This document shows, in pieces, positions 1 to 8,288 of a stretch of 64,000 bases of DNA (within the stretch, counting starts at the first letter, position 1; each line of letters opens with the position of its first letter). The stretch comes from JBBDYH01 sp040901795 (GTDB lineage Bacteria; Planctomycetota; Planctomycetia; Pirellulales; JALHPA01): contig JBBDYH010000122.1 in NCBI GenBank assembly GCA_040901795.1, forward strand, positions 1 through 64,000. Reading direction: 5' to 3'. Both the position numbers and the translations under genes were made by a program. The notes below the pieces were generated by a model, which was given only the letters and a program-made list of their open reading frames with translations, searched no databases and was not told where the DNA came from.

Positions 1-2203
1 CAATTACGGCAAAACCACCATCGGCAACCGCAGCGACATCGAGCGCGTGCCGATCCAAAACTTGCAGGCGTTCTACAAGAAGCACTACCAGCCCGACAAC
101 GTGGTCCTAATCGTGGCCGGGCAGTTTGAAGACGCCAAGGCTCTGGAGCTGATCCAGAGATACTTTGGCGCCATTCCGCGGCCTGAACGGAAGCTTGATA
201 CCACCTACACTGAGGAGCCGCCGCAGGACGGCGAGCGAGAGGTCACGCTGCGCCGCGTGGGGGATGTCGGCGCAGTCGGCATGGCCTATCACATCGCCGC
301 CGGGTCGCACGAGGACTCCGCCGCACTGCAGGTGTTGGCGAACATTCTCGATTCGCAGCCTTCCGGCCGGCTGTACAAGGCGCTGGTCGAAACGAAAAAA
401 GCGACGAGCGTTTCAGCCAACGCCGACGGCACGCATGACCCGGGCCTGTTGCTGATTCAGGCGGAGGTGCTCGATGCGGAGAAACTCGATGACGTCCGCC
501 AGACTGTCATCGAAGTTGTCGACAAAGTGGTCCAAGAGGGCGTCTCCGCAGAAGAAGTCAACCGCGCCCGCCAGCAGATTCTCAAAGCGCGAGCGTTGGC
601 GGCCACCGACACCAGCCGGCTCGCGGTTTCGCTCAGCAACTGGGTGGCGCAGGGCGATTGGCGACTGTACTTCCTGCACCGGGATCGCATTGAGAAGGTC
701 ACGGCCGACGACGTCAAACGGGTGGCGTCGAGTTATCTGCAGCGGAATAACCGCACCGTCGGTCTGTTCATTCCCACCGAGAAGCCGCAGCGGATCGCCA
801 TCCCGTCCCGTCCCGATGTCAAGGCGCTGGTCGGCAACTACAAGGGCCGCGAAGCCATTGCGGCCGGCGAGGCGTTCGAAGCGACGCCCGAGAACATCGA
901 GTCGCGCGTCACGCGGCAGGCTTTGGAAGGCATCAAGGTCACCCTTTTGCCGAAGAAAACCCGCGGCGCCGAAGTTCAACTGTTGCTCACCCTGCGCTAC
1001 GGCAACGAGCAAGACCTGAGGGAGCTGGAAGACGCGGCGGCGTTCTTGCCGCAGCTCATGCTGCGCGGCACCAAGCAACTGAGCTATCAGCAACTGCGCG
1101 ACGAGCTCGACCGGTTGGAAGCCACGCTCAGCGCCAGCGGCGGCGGGGGCGGCCTCGGCACGGGCGTGCCGGGTGAGATCTCGTTTTCGATCCAAGCCAA
1201 GCGCGACACGCTGCCCGCAGTGATTGCAATCTTAAAGCAAGTGCTGCGCGAGCCGGCGCTGCCGGCCGACGAATTTGAAGTCCTCAAGCGTGAAGAGCTG
1301 GCGTCTCTGGAACAAGCGAAGACGGAGCCAACCGTGCTTGCCAGCATAATGGTGAGCCGGCAATTGGCCCCGTATTCCAAGGACAACATCCGCTACGTGC
1401 CCACGATCGAGGAATCGATCGACCGCAGCCGCGCGGTCACGCACGATCAGGTGGTCCAGCTTTATCGCGATTTTCTCGGCGCCCAGGCGGGCGAACTGGC
1501 AATCGTCGGCGACTTCGAGGCCGACGCCTGCCTGCCGATCCTGAAAGAGGCGCTTTCGAGCTGGGCGGCGAAGAAACGCTATGAGCGGATCGCCATGACG
1601 GTGCCCGAGGGACTCACGGCCTCGCAGCACACGATAGTTACACCCGACAAGGCGAACGCCACGTATATGGCGGCCATGCTGTTCCCCTTGCGCGACGACG
1701 ACCCGGACTACGCGGCGCTAACCATCGCGAACCACATCCTCGGCGGTGCGCCCTTATCGTCGCGCTTGGGCGAGCGCGTTCGCCAGCGTGACGGGTTGTC
1801 GTACTCCGTCGGCTCGGGGCTCGGCGTGTCATCGCTTGACAAGCGGGCCACACTGCGGTTCTACGCCATTTGTAATCCGCAGAACATCGATCGCGTGAAA
1901 ACTGCGATCCAGGAAGAGATCCAACGATTGCTGCGGGACGGAGTCGCTCAGGACGAAGTAGACCAGGCCAAGCAGGGATATCTTCAAGCGATGAAGGTTC
2001 GCCGCACGACCGACCGGGCGCTCGCCGGATTGCTCACCGACTTGAGCCATTCTGACCGGACGATGGAATACTACGCCAAGCTGGAAAAGGATATTGCCGC
2101 GCTCATGCCCGAGCAGGTCCTCGCAGCCGTCAAGAAGCATGCCGATCCGGAAAACCTGGTCATTGTAACTGCCGGTGACTTCGAAGCAGCGGCCGGCGAA
2201 TAA
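1..2203 (+). CDS. M16 family zinc metallopeptidase, 5' truncated by window edge
   Basis: The reading frame is already open at base 2 (NYGKTTIGNRSDIERV...), so the gene begins left of the window and the GTG at 47 is only an internal codon. The visible part matches the M16 (insulinase/pitrilysin) two-domain layout. The end of the first catalytic half comes first (NLQAFYKKHYQPDNVVLIVA, typical of the M16 C-terminal domain). A second, normally inactive half starts around base 900 and has its own C-terminal domain near 1430-2190. The HxxEH zinc motif of the first half would lie outside the window and cannot be checked. Family members are usually secreted or periplasmic peptidases that degrade peptides. 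The next gene is convergent. Confidence 0.88.
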   Translation, partial: NYGKTTIGNRSDIERVPIQNLQAFYKKHYQPDNVVLIVAGQFEDAKALELIQRYFGAIPRPERKLDTTYTEEPPQDGEREVTLRRVGDVGAVGMAYHIAAGSHEDSAALQVLANILDSQPSGRLYKALVETKKATSVSANADGTHDPGLLLIQAEVLDAEKLDDVRQTVIEVVDKVVQEGVSAEEVNRARQQILKARALAATDTSRLAVSLSNWVAQGDWRLYFLHRDRIEKVTADDVKRVASSYLQRNNRTVGLFIPTEKPQRIAIPSRPDVKALVGNYKGREAIAAGEAFEATPENIESRVTRQALEGIKVTLLPKKTRGAEVQLLLTLRYGNEQDLRELEDAAAFLPQLMLRGTKQLSYQQLRDELDRLEATLSASGGGGGLGTGVPGEISFSIQAKRDTLPAVIAILKQVLREPALPADEFEVLKREELASLEQAKTEPTVLASIMVSRQLAPYSKDNIRYVPTIEESIDRSRAVTHDQVVQLYRDFLGAQAGELAIVGDFEADACLPILKEALSSWAAKKRYERIAMTVPEGLTASQHTIVTPDKANATYMAAMLFPLRDDDPDYAALTIANHILGGAPLSSRLGERVRQRDGLSYSVGSGLGVSSLDKRATLRFYAICNPQNIDRVKTAIQEEIQRLLRDGVAQDEVDQAKQGYLQAMKVRRTTDRALAGLLTDLSHSDRTMEYYAKLEKDIAALMPEQVLAAVKKHADPENLVIVTAGDFEAAAGE

Positions 2204-2290
2204 GGCGAGTAACGGTCCCGTGCGCGCGTAGCAACCCTCATTGCTCCTGGAATACCTCAAGCTTGGGGATCTCTTCGAGCGGCGTCCCGT

Positions 2291-2977
2291 CTATTCCGGA
2301 ATTGCCTCTGCCACGGCCAAGAGCGCCGCGACATCGACGCCAAAGCCTTCCAGCAAAACAGACGTTGCCTGTTGGCCGCGTACGAATTTGCCGTGGACGG
2401 CATACCGATCTGTATCGAGGCGATGCACGATCGCACACTGCTCTTCCGGATCGATGATCCAGTATTCCGCGACCTTCGCCTCGGCGTAATCGGCCAGTTT
2501 CTGTTCGTAATCACGCGCACGATCTTTTGGATCGTCGCTCACGACTTCCATCACCAAATCAGCGCCGTCCCAGACGCGGTTGTGACGGGCGTGGAAATGG
2601 TCCTTATGCAAGAAGATAATATCGGGGAGACGAACCTTTCGCGGTCGAATCCGGAGTCGGATCCCGGTGGAATAAACCTTCCCGAGTTTATTCTTTTCGA
2701 CGAATCCGAGCAGCGCAAACAACAAGAATTGCGCTATTGCTTCATGAACTTCGGTCGGCATCGGCAAAAACTCCAACCGTCCATCGGTGAATTCGATGCG
2801 CCGCCTCGTATGGTCGGTCAAATCGAGATATTCCTCTTCAGACCATTCGCCCTGCTCCGGGTAAAGCGTGGCCACTTCCCAGGCATATTCCGGTTCTTGT
2901 GACGGTGTGAGAGGCATGGACGACATACTTTGCGCCTCATTTAGCAAACGTTCAAAGATCTTCGGCCGCAGCCCCAT
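2291..2977 (-). CDS. Uma2 family (DUF820) nuclease-fold protein
   Basis: This 228-aa protein has the Uma2/DUF820 pattern: a Glu-containing strand (RIEFTDGRLEFLPMP), then LPDIIFLHKD, the acidic strand DLVMEVVSDD followed by a conserved Lys (EQKLADYAEAKVAEYWIID). This is the PD-(D/E)xK nuclease fold. The family is greatly expanded in cyanobacteria and planctomycetes, and its biological role is unclear. A start at the inner ATG 2926 (MSSM...) is equally plausible because the first 17 residues look unlike the family. A second Uma2 gene lies at 42786-43463; the two are too different for a recent duplication. Confidence 0.85.
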   Translation of the reverse strand: MGLRPKIFERLLNEAQSMSSMPLTPSQEPEYAWEVATLYPEQGEWSEEEYLDLTDHTRRRIEFTDGRLEFLPMPTEVHEAIAQFLLFALLGFVEKNKLGKVYSTGIRLRIRPRKVRLPDIIFLHKDHFHARHNRVWDGADLVMEVVSDDPKDRARDYEQKLADYAEAKVAEYWIIDPEEQCAIVHRLDTDRYAVHGKFVRGQQATSVLLEGFGVDVAALLAVAEAIPE

Positions 2978-3020
2978 TAAGTATAGCAGCCCGCAATCAT
3001 TATTTGGACCTTTGTTGTGG

Positions 3021-4952
3021 TCATGGGCTTGGCGTTCGTGCGGCTGAGACTGCCGTGCTCACCGTTTCCTTACGCGGCAGTTTTTCGTCCGCCATCGCGG
3101 CGTGATAGACGAACGAGGCCATGATCACGGATGCCTGTTTTAAGTCCTCGGCCACGATGCGATCGTACACATCCGCGTTCGAGTGATGCGTGCGGCTCAT
3201 GTACTCGATCGGGTCCTGGATGAACTGAAACCCGGGCAGCCCAATCGCATCGAACGATAGATGGTCGGTTCCGCCGGTAGTCGCCAGCGTGACCGTTTCG
3301 GCCCCCAGGTCGCGGAACGGCGCGAGCCAATCACGGAACAGGGCCCACGCCCCCGCGTTCTCCTGAGCGAAGATGCCGCGAATGCGTCCTGAGCCGTTGT
3401 CCAGATTGAAGTAGCCGGCAAACTTGTCGTAGTCCGGCTTGCGCACCAGCGTCCGCGACCGCCCGCGCTCGCGCTGTTGGCCAGCGCCGTCCTCGCTGCG
3501 GTTACCTTCTGATGTTGGCTCGCTTCCTGCAGCCTGGGTGGAGTAGGATCCGAAGTGCTCGGCGACGTAGGCCTTCGAACCCAACAGACCCTGCTCTTCA
3601 CCGGTCCACAGGGCCACACGCACGGTACGCCGCGGCTGGAGTCCGGCGGCTTTCAGAATGCGGACGGCTTCCATCGCGACCGCCACCCCCGCGCCGTTGT
3701 CCGTGGCGCCCGTGCCCGCGTGCCACGAGTCGAGATGTCCGCCGAGCATGACGATTTCGTCCTTCAAGTCGCTGCCGGGTATCTCGGCCACGGTGTTGTA
3801 AGCGTTTTGATCCTCTTCATGGGATTTCACCTGCAGGTCGACCGCCATCTTCAGCTTTTCGCCGTGCTCGAGCATTCTCACCAGACGGTTGTAGTCTTCG
3901 ACGTTGAGCGCGACCTGCGGTGGCGTGGCGGGCGCAGTGGTCGACCAGGGGCGCATTCGCTCGCCGGTTCTTCCTTCGACGGCTGGAACGGAGACGGAGG
4001 CGACGAAGATCGTGCCTGCGTCACCGATCGGGCTGGGCGTGACCAACAGCGCCGCTTCTTCCTTAACGAGAAACGAGAGCATGCGCCGCGTGAACGCCGA
4101 TTCGATGCGACCCGCGCCTGGCCGGTTGCGGCGTTGTGCTTCCGGCGAAGCGGCCTCACGCATTGGATCCGCCGCGGGGTCGGCGGGTCGCGCCGGGCTG
4201 CCGGCAGGCGCGGCGCTGGGAGAGGGCTCGGTCGGGGCCATCGCCGGCCGCACTCGCCCTCCTTTGGATTCCGCGAAGATCCGCAGGTCCTCCTCGGTCA
4301 TCCGGCGGCCTTGCGGCTCGAACGCGATCTTTACCGGCCGCGGAGCGCCGGCCAGCACGACGGCGCCCTTGACTTTGCCCTCGTATTTCTTCAAGTCATC
4401 TTCCGTTTTGGCGTTGAGATAGACGACTTCGGCGACGATGGGCTTGTCGAATCCGGGCGTCCAGGCCTTGGGAACGGCGATGAGCGGTATCGTCTGCGGC
4501 TCGACGACTTGCATGGAAAAACTCTTGAGCGACCAGCCGCGTCCAAATGGTCCCCATTGCTCGAGGTGAGCGTTGGCCAGCCCCCACGACGAAAACTTGT
4601 CGCGCGTCCATTCATTGGCCCGCTTCAAGTTTGGCGAGCCGGTCAGACGGGGACCGATCACGTCGGTCAGATAGCTCAGCGTCGCCATGAGCTGCGAACG
4701 GTTGAGCCCTTCATCGCGAATTTTGGCAAGATCGGCGTCGCTGGCGCCGGTTAGCTTCGCCTTTGGAGCGTCGTCGCCCTTGGCCGCCTCGCGAAGCTGT
4801 CGGATGTCATTTTGCAGCTCCTGCAGCTTGCGTTCGATGGCGGCCGCTCGTTCATCAAACGACGGCGACTGGGCCGGCGAATGGCGTTCGCCGGCACGCA
4901 GAATCAGCAAGAGTAGCAACAGCGCGCAGTACTTTTGGGGCGCAATCTTCAT
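3021..4952 (-). CDS. Secreted M28 family zinc aminopeptidase-like peptidase
   Basis: The 643-aa product starts with a signal peptide (leucine run at residues 10-18), then a short coiled coil (about 35-60, IERKLQELQNDIRQLRE). The peptidase carries the M28 metal ligands: His406 in GGHLDSW, Asp418 in ATDNGAG, Glu452/Glu453 in WTGEEQG, Asp518 in NLDNGSG and a C-terminal His at 589/590. Residues 205-350, between the coiled-coil/PA-like part and the catalytic core, hold a Pro/Ala-rich insert. A second low-complexity stretch is at about 470-500. M28 enzymes remove N-terminal amino acids or cleave dipeptides, here probably outside the cytoplasm. The gene is divergent from the sialidase-like gene; the 263 bases between show no clear promoter. 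Confidence 0.88.
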   Translation of the reverse strand: MKIAPQKYCALLLLLLILRAGERHSPAQSPSFDERAAAIERKLQELQNDIRQLREAAKGDDAPKAKLTGASDADLAKIRDEGLNRSQLMATLSYLTDVIGPRLTGSPNLKRANEWTRDKFSSWGLANAHLEQWGPFGRGWSLKSFSMQVVEPQTIPLIAVPKAWTPGFDKPIVAEVVYLNAKTEDDLKKYEGKVKGAVVLAGAPRPVKIAFEPQGRRMTEEDLRIFAESKGGRVRPAMAPTEPSPSAAPAGSPARPADPAADPMREAASPEAQRRNRPGAGRIESAFTRRMLSFLVKEEAALLVTPSPIGDAGTIFVASVSVPAVEGRTGERMRPWSTTAPATPPQVALNVEDYNRLVRMLEHGEKLKMAVDLQVKSHEEDQNAYNTVAEIPGSDLKDEIVMLGGHLDSWHAGTGATDNGAGVAVAMEAVRILKAAGLQPRRTVRVALWTGEEQGLLGSKAYVAEHFGSYSTQAAGSEPTSEGNRSEDGAGQQRERGRSRTLVRKPDYDKFAGYFNLDNGSGRIRGIFAQENAGAWALFRDWLAPFRDLGAETVTLATTGGTDHLSFDAIGLPGFQFIQDPIEYMSRTHHSNADVYDRIVAEDLKQASVIMASFVYHAAMADEKLPRKETVSTAVSAARTPSP

Positions 4953-5208
4953 GGCAGTTGGACTTGGTTGGGCGACTTAGTGCGGCGGAAGGCGACCGGT
5001 GCTTCTGTCGCGATTTTAGCCAACCGTTTCCGACGAAGATAGCTTTCGGAGCCTCAGCATGATGCGTACGTGGCTCCGCCGGGATATCATCCATACACAA
5101 CTTCCAGCAATCAATCGCGGAGCGCGAGCCCCCAGTTTCCCGCAGGAACCAGACGCTATCGCGCGCGTGCTGATTTTGAGACCCGCCGCAGGACGTCAGC
5201 TACAGAGG

Positions 5209-5370
5209 AACACACATGAACACAGACGCAATTAGCCGCGAATTCACGCGAATAAACGCGAATCAGCCAAACAATTGCGTCGTCGCCGCGGCGACCGTGA
5301 ATTTGCGGCGAATACTCCGCTGCCTTGATCTGTGTTCATCAGCGTTCATCTGTGGCTCACTACTTCTTTG
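5209..5370. repeat. Interspersed repeat pair spanning the sialidase start codon
   Basis: The words gaacacacatgaacacagac and agccgcgaattcacgcgaat (5209-5266) are followed by inverted words (gatctgtgttcatcagcg, then ttcatctgtggct) at about 5333-5356. Related words recur at 18990-19012 and 27577-27680. The sialidase ATG at 5216 lies within the left copy. Confidence 0.6.
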
Positions 5371-6331
5371 TTTGTGGCACTGCGTTGCGCCACAAGGTGC
5401 TATCGCGGCAGATCCGCGACCAGAACTGGTGAGCGTCCGCAGAATCTGGGACGCTGCGCCGCACAACGCCTTCACCGATCTGACGCGCTTCGACGACCGC
5501 TGGTTCTGCGCGTTCCGCGAAGGGAAGGCCCACGTCTCGCCCGATGGAGCGCTGCGGGTGCTTACTTCGGCGAACGGGGAGAAGTGGACATCGACCGCGT
5601 TGATCAAGTCGACGACCGGCGACCTGCGCGACGCGAAGCTGACAATCACACCCGACAAGCGGCTGATGCTCACCGCCGCGAAAGCGTTCCCCGAGGGTGA
5701 GAGCAAAAGCCACCAGTCACTCGCCTGGTTCTCCGAGGACGGCAAGCAATGGGGCGAGCCGGCCGAGATCGGCGACCGCGACTACTGGTTGTGGCGAACG
5801 ACCTGGCACAAAGGCACTGCTCATTCAATCGGCTATGGCTGCCGTAAAGACAACCAATGGGTTCGGCTCTATAAGAGCGCGGACGGCCGACAATTCGACG
5901 TAATCAAGGACAAACTTCATGACGAAGGCTATCCCAACGAAACGTCGTTGGTGTTCCTGCCGGATGACCGTTGTTTCTGTCTACTGCGGCGCGACGGCCA
6001 GCCGAACACGGGTCTGTTAGGCATTGCCGCGCCGCCGTATACCGACTGGCAATGGAAGGACCTTAACAAGCGGATCGGCGGCCCGCACATGATCCGCCTG
6101 CCCGCCGGCCGCATCGTGGCGGCGGTGCGGCTCATGGACGCGCAAGTGCGAACGTCGCTCTGCTGGCTCAATCCCGAGGCCGGCACGCTCAGCGAATTCC
6201 TCAAGCTTCCGTCCGGCGGCGACACCAGCTACGCAGGTCTGGTTTGGCATGACGAAATGCTGTGGGTAAGCTACTACTCGTCGCACGAAGGGAAAACCAG
6301 TATCTATCTGGCAAAGGTGCGGTTCGAGTGA
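5216..6331 (+). CDS. Sialidase/BNR-type beta-propeller exo-glycosidase-like protein
   Basis: This is a 371-aa protein. From about residue 65 on it resembles planctomycete exo-alpha-sialidase-like proteins: repeated Asp-box-like motifs (SANGEKW, SEDGKQW, SADGRQF) and the early FDDRWFCAFREG segment with an Arg. The catalytic Tyr/Glu pair was not placed with certainty, so activity is inferred. The first 60 residues are unusual. They are encoded by interspersed repeat sequence (words of the type gaacacagac and cgcgaattcacgcgaa, with an inverted counterpart near 5333-5356), yet end in a hydrophobic stretch that could serve as a signal peptide (about 36-66). AGAGG stands 6 bases before the ATG, and no other Met occurs in the N-terminal region. 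Confidence 0.75.
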   Translation: MNTDAISREFTRINANQPNNCVVAAATVNLRRILRCLDLCSSAFICGSLLLCLWHCVAPQGAIAADPRPELVSVRRIWDAAPHNAFTDLTRFDDRWFCAFREGKAHVSPDGALRVLTSANGEKWTSTALIKSTTGDLRDAKLTITPDKRLMLTAAKAFPEGESKSHQSLAWFSEDGKQWGEPAEIGDRDYWLWRTTWHKGTAHSIGYGCRKDNQWVRLYKSADGRQFDVIKDKLHDEGYPNETSLVFLPDDRCFCLLRRDGQPNTGLLGIAAPPYTDWQWKDLNKRIGGPHMIRLPAGRIVAAVRLMDAQVRTSLCWLNPEAGTLSEFLKLPSGGDTSYAGLVWHDEMLWVSYYSSHEGKTSIYLAKVRFE

Positions 6332-6345
6332 GGGACATCGATTTC

Positions 6346-6414
6346 ATGAAGCGCCGCGCATTTACCCTCGTCGAACTGCTCGTTGTCGTGGCGATCATCG
6401 GGATGCTATTGGCC
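6346..6414 (+). pseudogene. Truncated DUF1559 prepilin start (first 23 codons only)
   Basis: The 23 codons from the ATG at 6346 read MKRRAFTLVELLVVVAIIGM followed by LLA. This is the class III/type IV prepilin leader and first half of the N-terminal helix found in DUF1559 proteins. The usual continuation (LVALLLPAVQAAREAARR) is missing. From about 6410 the sequence is instead the end of the amidase gene, read on the opposite strand, whose stop lies at 6406-6408. The open frame continues to 6855 only as the antisense of the amidase. A junction at about 6409-6414 that removed the rest of a prepilin gene is the simplest reading. Intact relatives lie at 54778-55755 and 56420-57397. Confidence 0.7.
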
Positions 6415-8166
6415 CGACTGCGCCGATTTGCGTTTCGCTTCGAGCAGCTTCTCCAACGGCGGGCGGCGGAGATGCGCGCCCGACCGTTGCTGATAGGCAT
6501 GTGCCAAGGCGAGCAATTCCGACTCGCCGAACAGCTTACCCGTAAAGGTCACCGTGCCAGGTTGTTCGGTGTCGGTACCGCGGCGAGTGCCGTCCGGAAC
6601 GACCACGGTGGGATGCCCGGTGAGGTTGGTCAGCGTCAGGTCGTCGCCGCCCACGTAAGCGTCGATGTTGCCCATCACTTCGTCCATCTCGCGCATCAAG
6701 AGTGTGCGAACGCGATTCGCCCGCAAGTATTCAATGGCGGGTATGAACTGCCCACGGCGAAACGTCGTCGCCCAGAGGCCGATGCCTTCGCGAACGCCCT
6801 GCCGCGTGAGCGTGTCGAAGACCGCGGCGGCCTCGGTATCGAGGATGATAGTTAACTCGCCGATGGGGTGTTTGTCCGGCAGCTTGATTGGCACAAGTTT
6901 AACGCCCAGTTCGCACAGCAACTTGATCTCCTGCCGTTCGTTGAGCGGGCGCTTGCCTTCGATATATCCCACGCGGAACGAACTGATCTCTCGCCGCTGG
7001 GGCCAGGCGAATGGCCGATCGACCGCCGTCGGGTCGTGCCCGTCGTAACCGTGGATCGCTCCAAAGATGAGCGCGCAGTCTTCGACCGACCGCGCGATGG
7101 GGCCGATCTTGTCCATGCTCCAGGCGAGCGACATGCAGCCATGGCGACTGACGCGGCCGAACGTCGGCCGCAGGCCAGTCACGCTGCAGCGGCGGCAGGG
7201 CGAGACGATGCTGCCGAGCGTTTCGCTGCCGAGCGCAAAGCCCATCAGCCCCGCAGCAACCGCCGACGCCGAGCCGGCCGACGAACCGCTTGAGCCTTCT
7301 TCCGGTTTCCAAGGATTGCGCGTCATGCCGCCGAACCACTCGTCCCCCATCGCCAGCGCACCCAGTGTTAGCTTGGCAACGAGTACGGCGCCGGCATCTT
7401 CGAGCCGCCTGGCCACGGTCGCCATTGCCTCCAGCGTCTGTTCCTTGAACACCTCAGCGCCCCAGGTGGTCTTGTACCCCGGAACGGCAATCAAATCCTT
7501 CGCACCCCAGGGTATGCCGTGCAGCGGCCCTCGGTAGTGACCTGCGGCGATTTCGCGGTCGGCGCGGTCAGCTTGACGCAACGCGAGATCTTCCGTCGGC
7601 GTGACGACGCAGTTGAGCAGCTCATTGAAGCGATCAAGCCGCGCGAGATACAGCTTGGTCAGCTCGGTGGACGACACTTTACGCGATCGCAAGAGGGCGG
7701 CCAGCTCTGTGATCGGCAAGAAAGCCAGGTCCTCGTCGCTTTGTGGGCGTTCGGCGGCGGCGCTCTCTAACGGTCGTACCGCATCGCGGCGAACGTCTGC
7801 CCCGCTTGTCTGCGGCGGCGCCGCGTAGAAAACCAGCGCCGGCGGCACATTGTAGTCGACATTCACGTTGCGAATGGCAGCGAGCTTCTGCTGATCGCGC
7901 TTGACCGCTTCGGCCACCGCCTTGCGATCGTCTTCGCTAAGCTCGATCCCGGCGATCCACTCGGCCTGTTGGATCATGTCCGGCGTGATCTCTCCCTTGC
8001 CTTCGACTTCGGCGGCAAGCGCCCGCTGGAAGGCGACGGAGCCCACACTGAGGCCGGCGAATGTGGCGAGCGCAGCACGCCGGCTCAGCCCCGGTTGAGC
8101 GGTTGTTGAGGGAAGCAGGCCAGAACTTTCCAGATTCGAGTGGCCGGCTGATTGTTTTTCGTTCAT
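6406..8166 (-). CDS. Amidase-signature family hydrolase, Tat-type export signal
   Basis: This 586-aa amidase (GatA/AtzF-like fold) has its Ser-cisSer-Lys triad in place: Lys223 in GIPWGAKDLIAVPG, the cis-Ser around 295/296 in GSSGSSAGSA, and the nucleophile Ser319 in GSETLGSIVSP. An N-terminal LSRRAALATFAGLSVGSVAF segment looks like a twin-arginine signal, so the enzyme is probably exported and is not a GatCAB subunit. A linker of about 100 residues separates signal and catalytic domain. It presumably hydrolyses amides; the substrate is unknown. Its 3' end abuts the prepilin fragment on the other strand. Confidence 0.87.
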   Translation of the reverse strand: MNEKQSAGHSNLESSGLLPSTTAQPGLSRRAALATFAGLSVGSVAFQRALAAEVEGKGEITPDMIQQAEWIAGIELSEDDRKAVAEAVKRDQQKLAAIRNVNVDYNVPPALVFYAAPPQTSGADVRRDAVRPLESAAAERPQSDEDLAFLPITELAALLRSRKVSSTELTKLYLARLDRFNELLNCVVTPTEDLALRQADRADREIAAGHYRGPLHGIPWGAKDLIAVPGYKTTWGAEVFKEQTLEAMATVARRLEDAGAVLVAKLTLGALAMGDEWFGGMTRNPWKPEEGSSGSSAGSASAVAAGLMGFALGSETLGSIVSPCRRCSVTGLRPTFGRVSRHGCMSLAWSMDKIGPIARSVEDCALIFGAIHGYDGHDPTAVDRPFAWPQRREISSFRVGYIEGKRPLNERQEIKLLCELGVKLVPIKLPDKHPIGELTIILDTEAAAVFDTLTRQGVREGIGLWATTFRRGQFIPAIEYLRANRVRTLLMREMDEVMGNIDAYVGGDDLTLTNLTGHPTVVVPDGTRRGTDTEQPGTVTFTGKLFGESELLALAHAYQQRSGAHLRRPPLEKLLEAKRKSAQSGQ

Positions 8167-8288
8167 GAGCGCTTAAATTAGCGTTTGCCGGTAGCGTCGT
8201 CTCGGGGAGCTTGTCTGATAGTAATCCGCGGGAGGGGCGGGGCACAACTTCTGCCGCCTGACTCGCGCCTTTAAGAGGAACTGTGGCT

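Noticed and set aside
3555..4754. A 399-codon open frame on the plus strand
   Set aside because: Antisense to the M28 peptidase, whose metal-binding motifs are intact; the translation is Arg/Gly-rich without structure.
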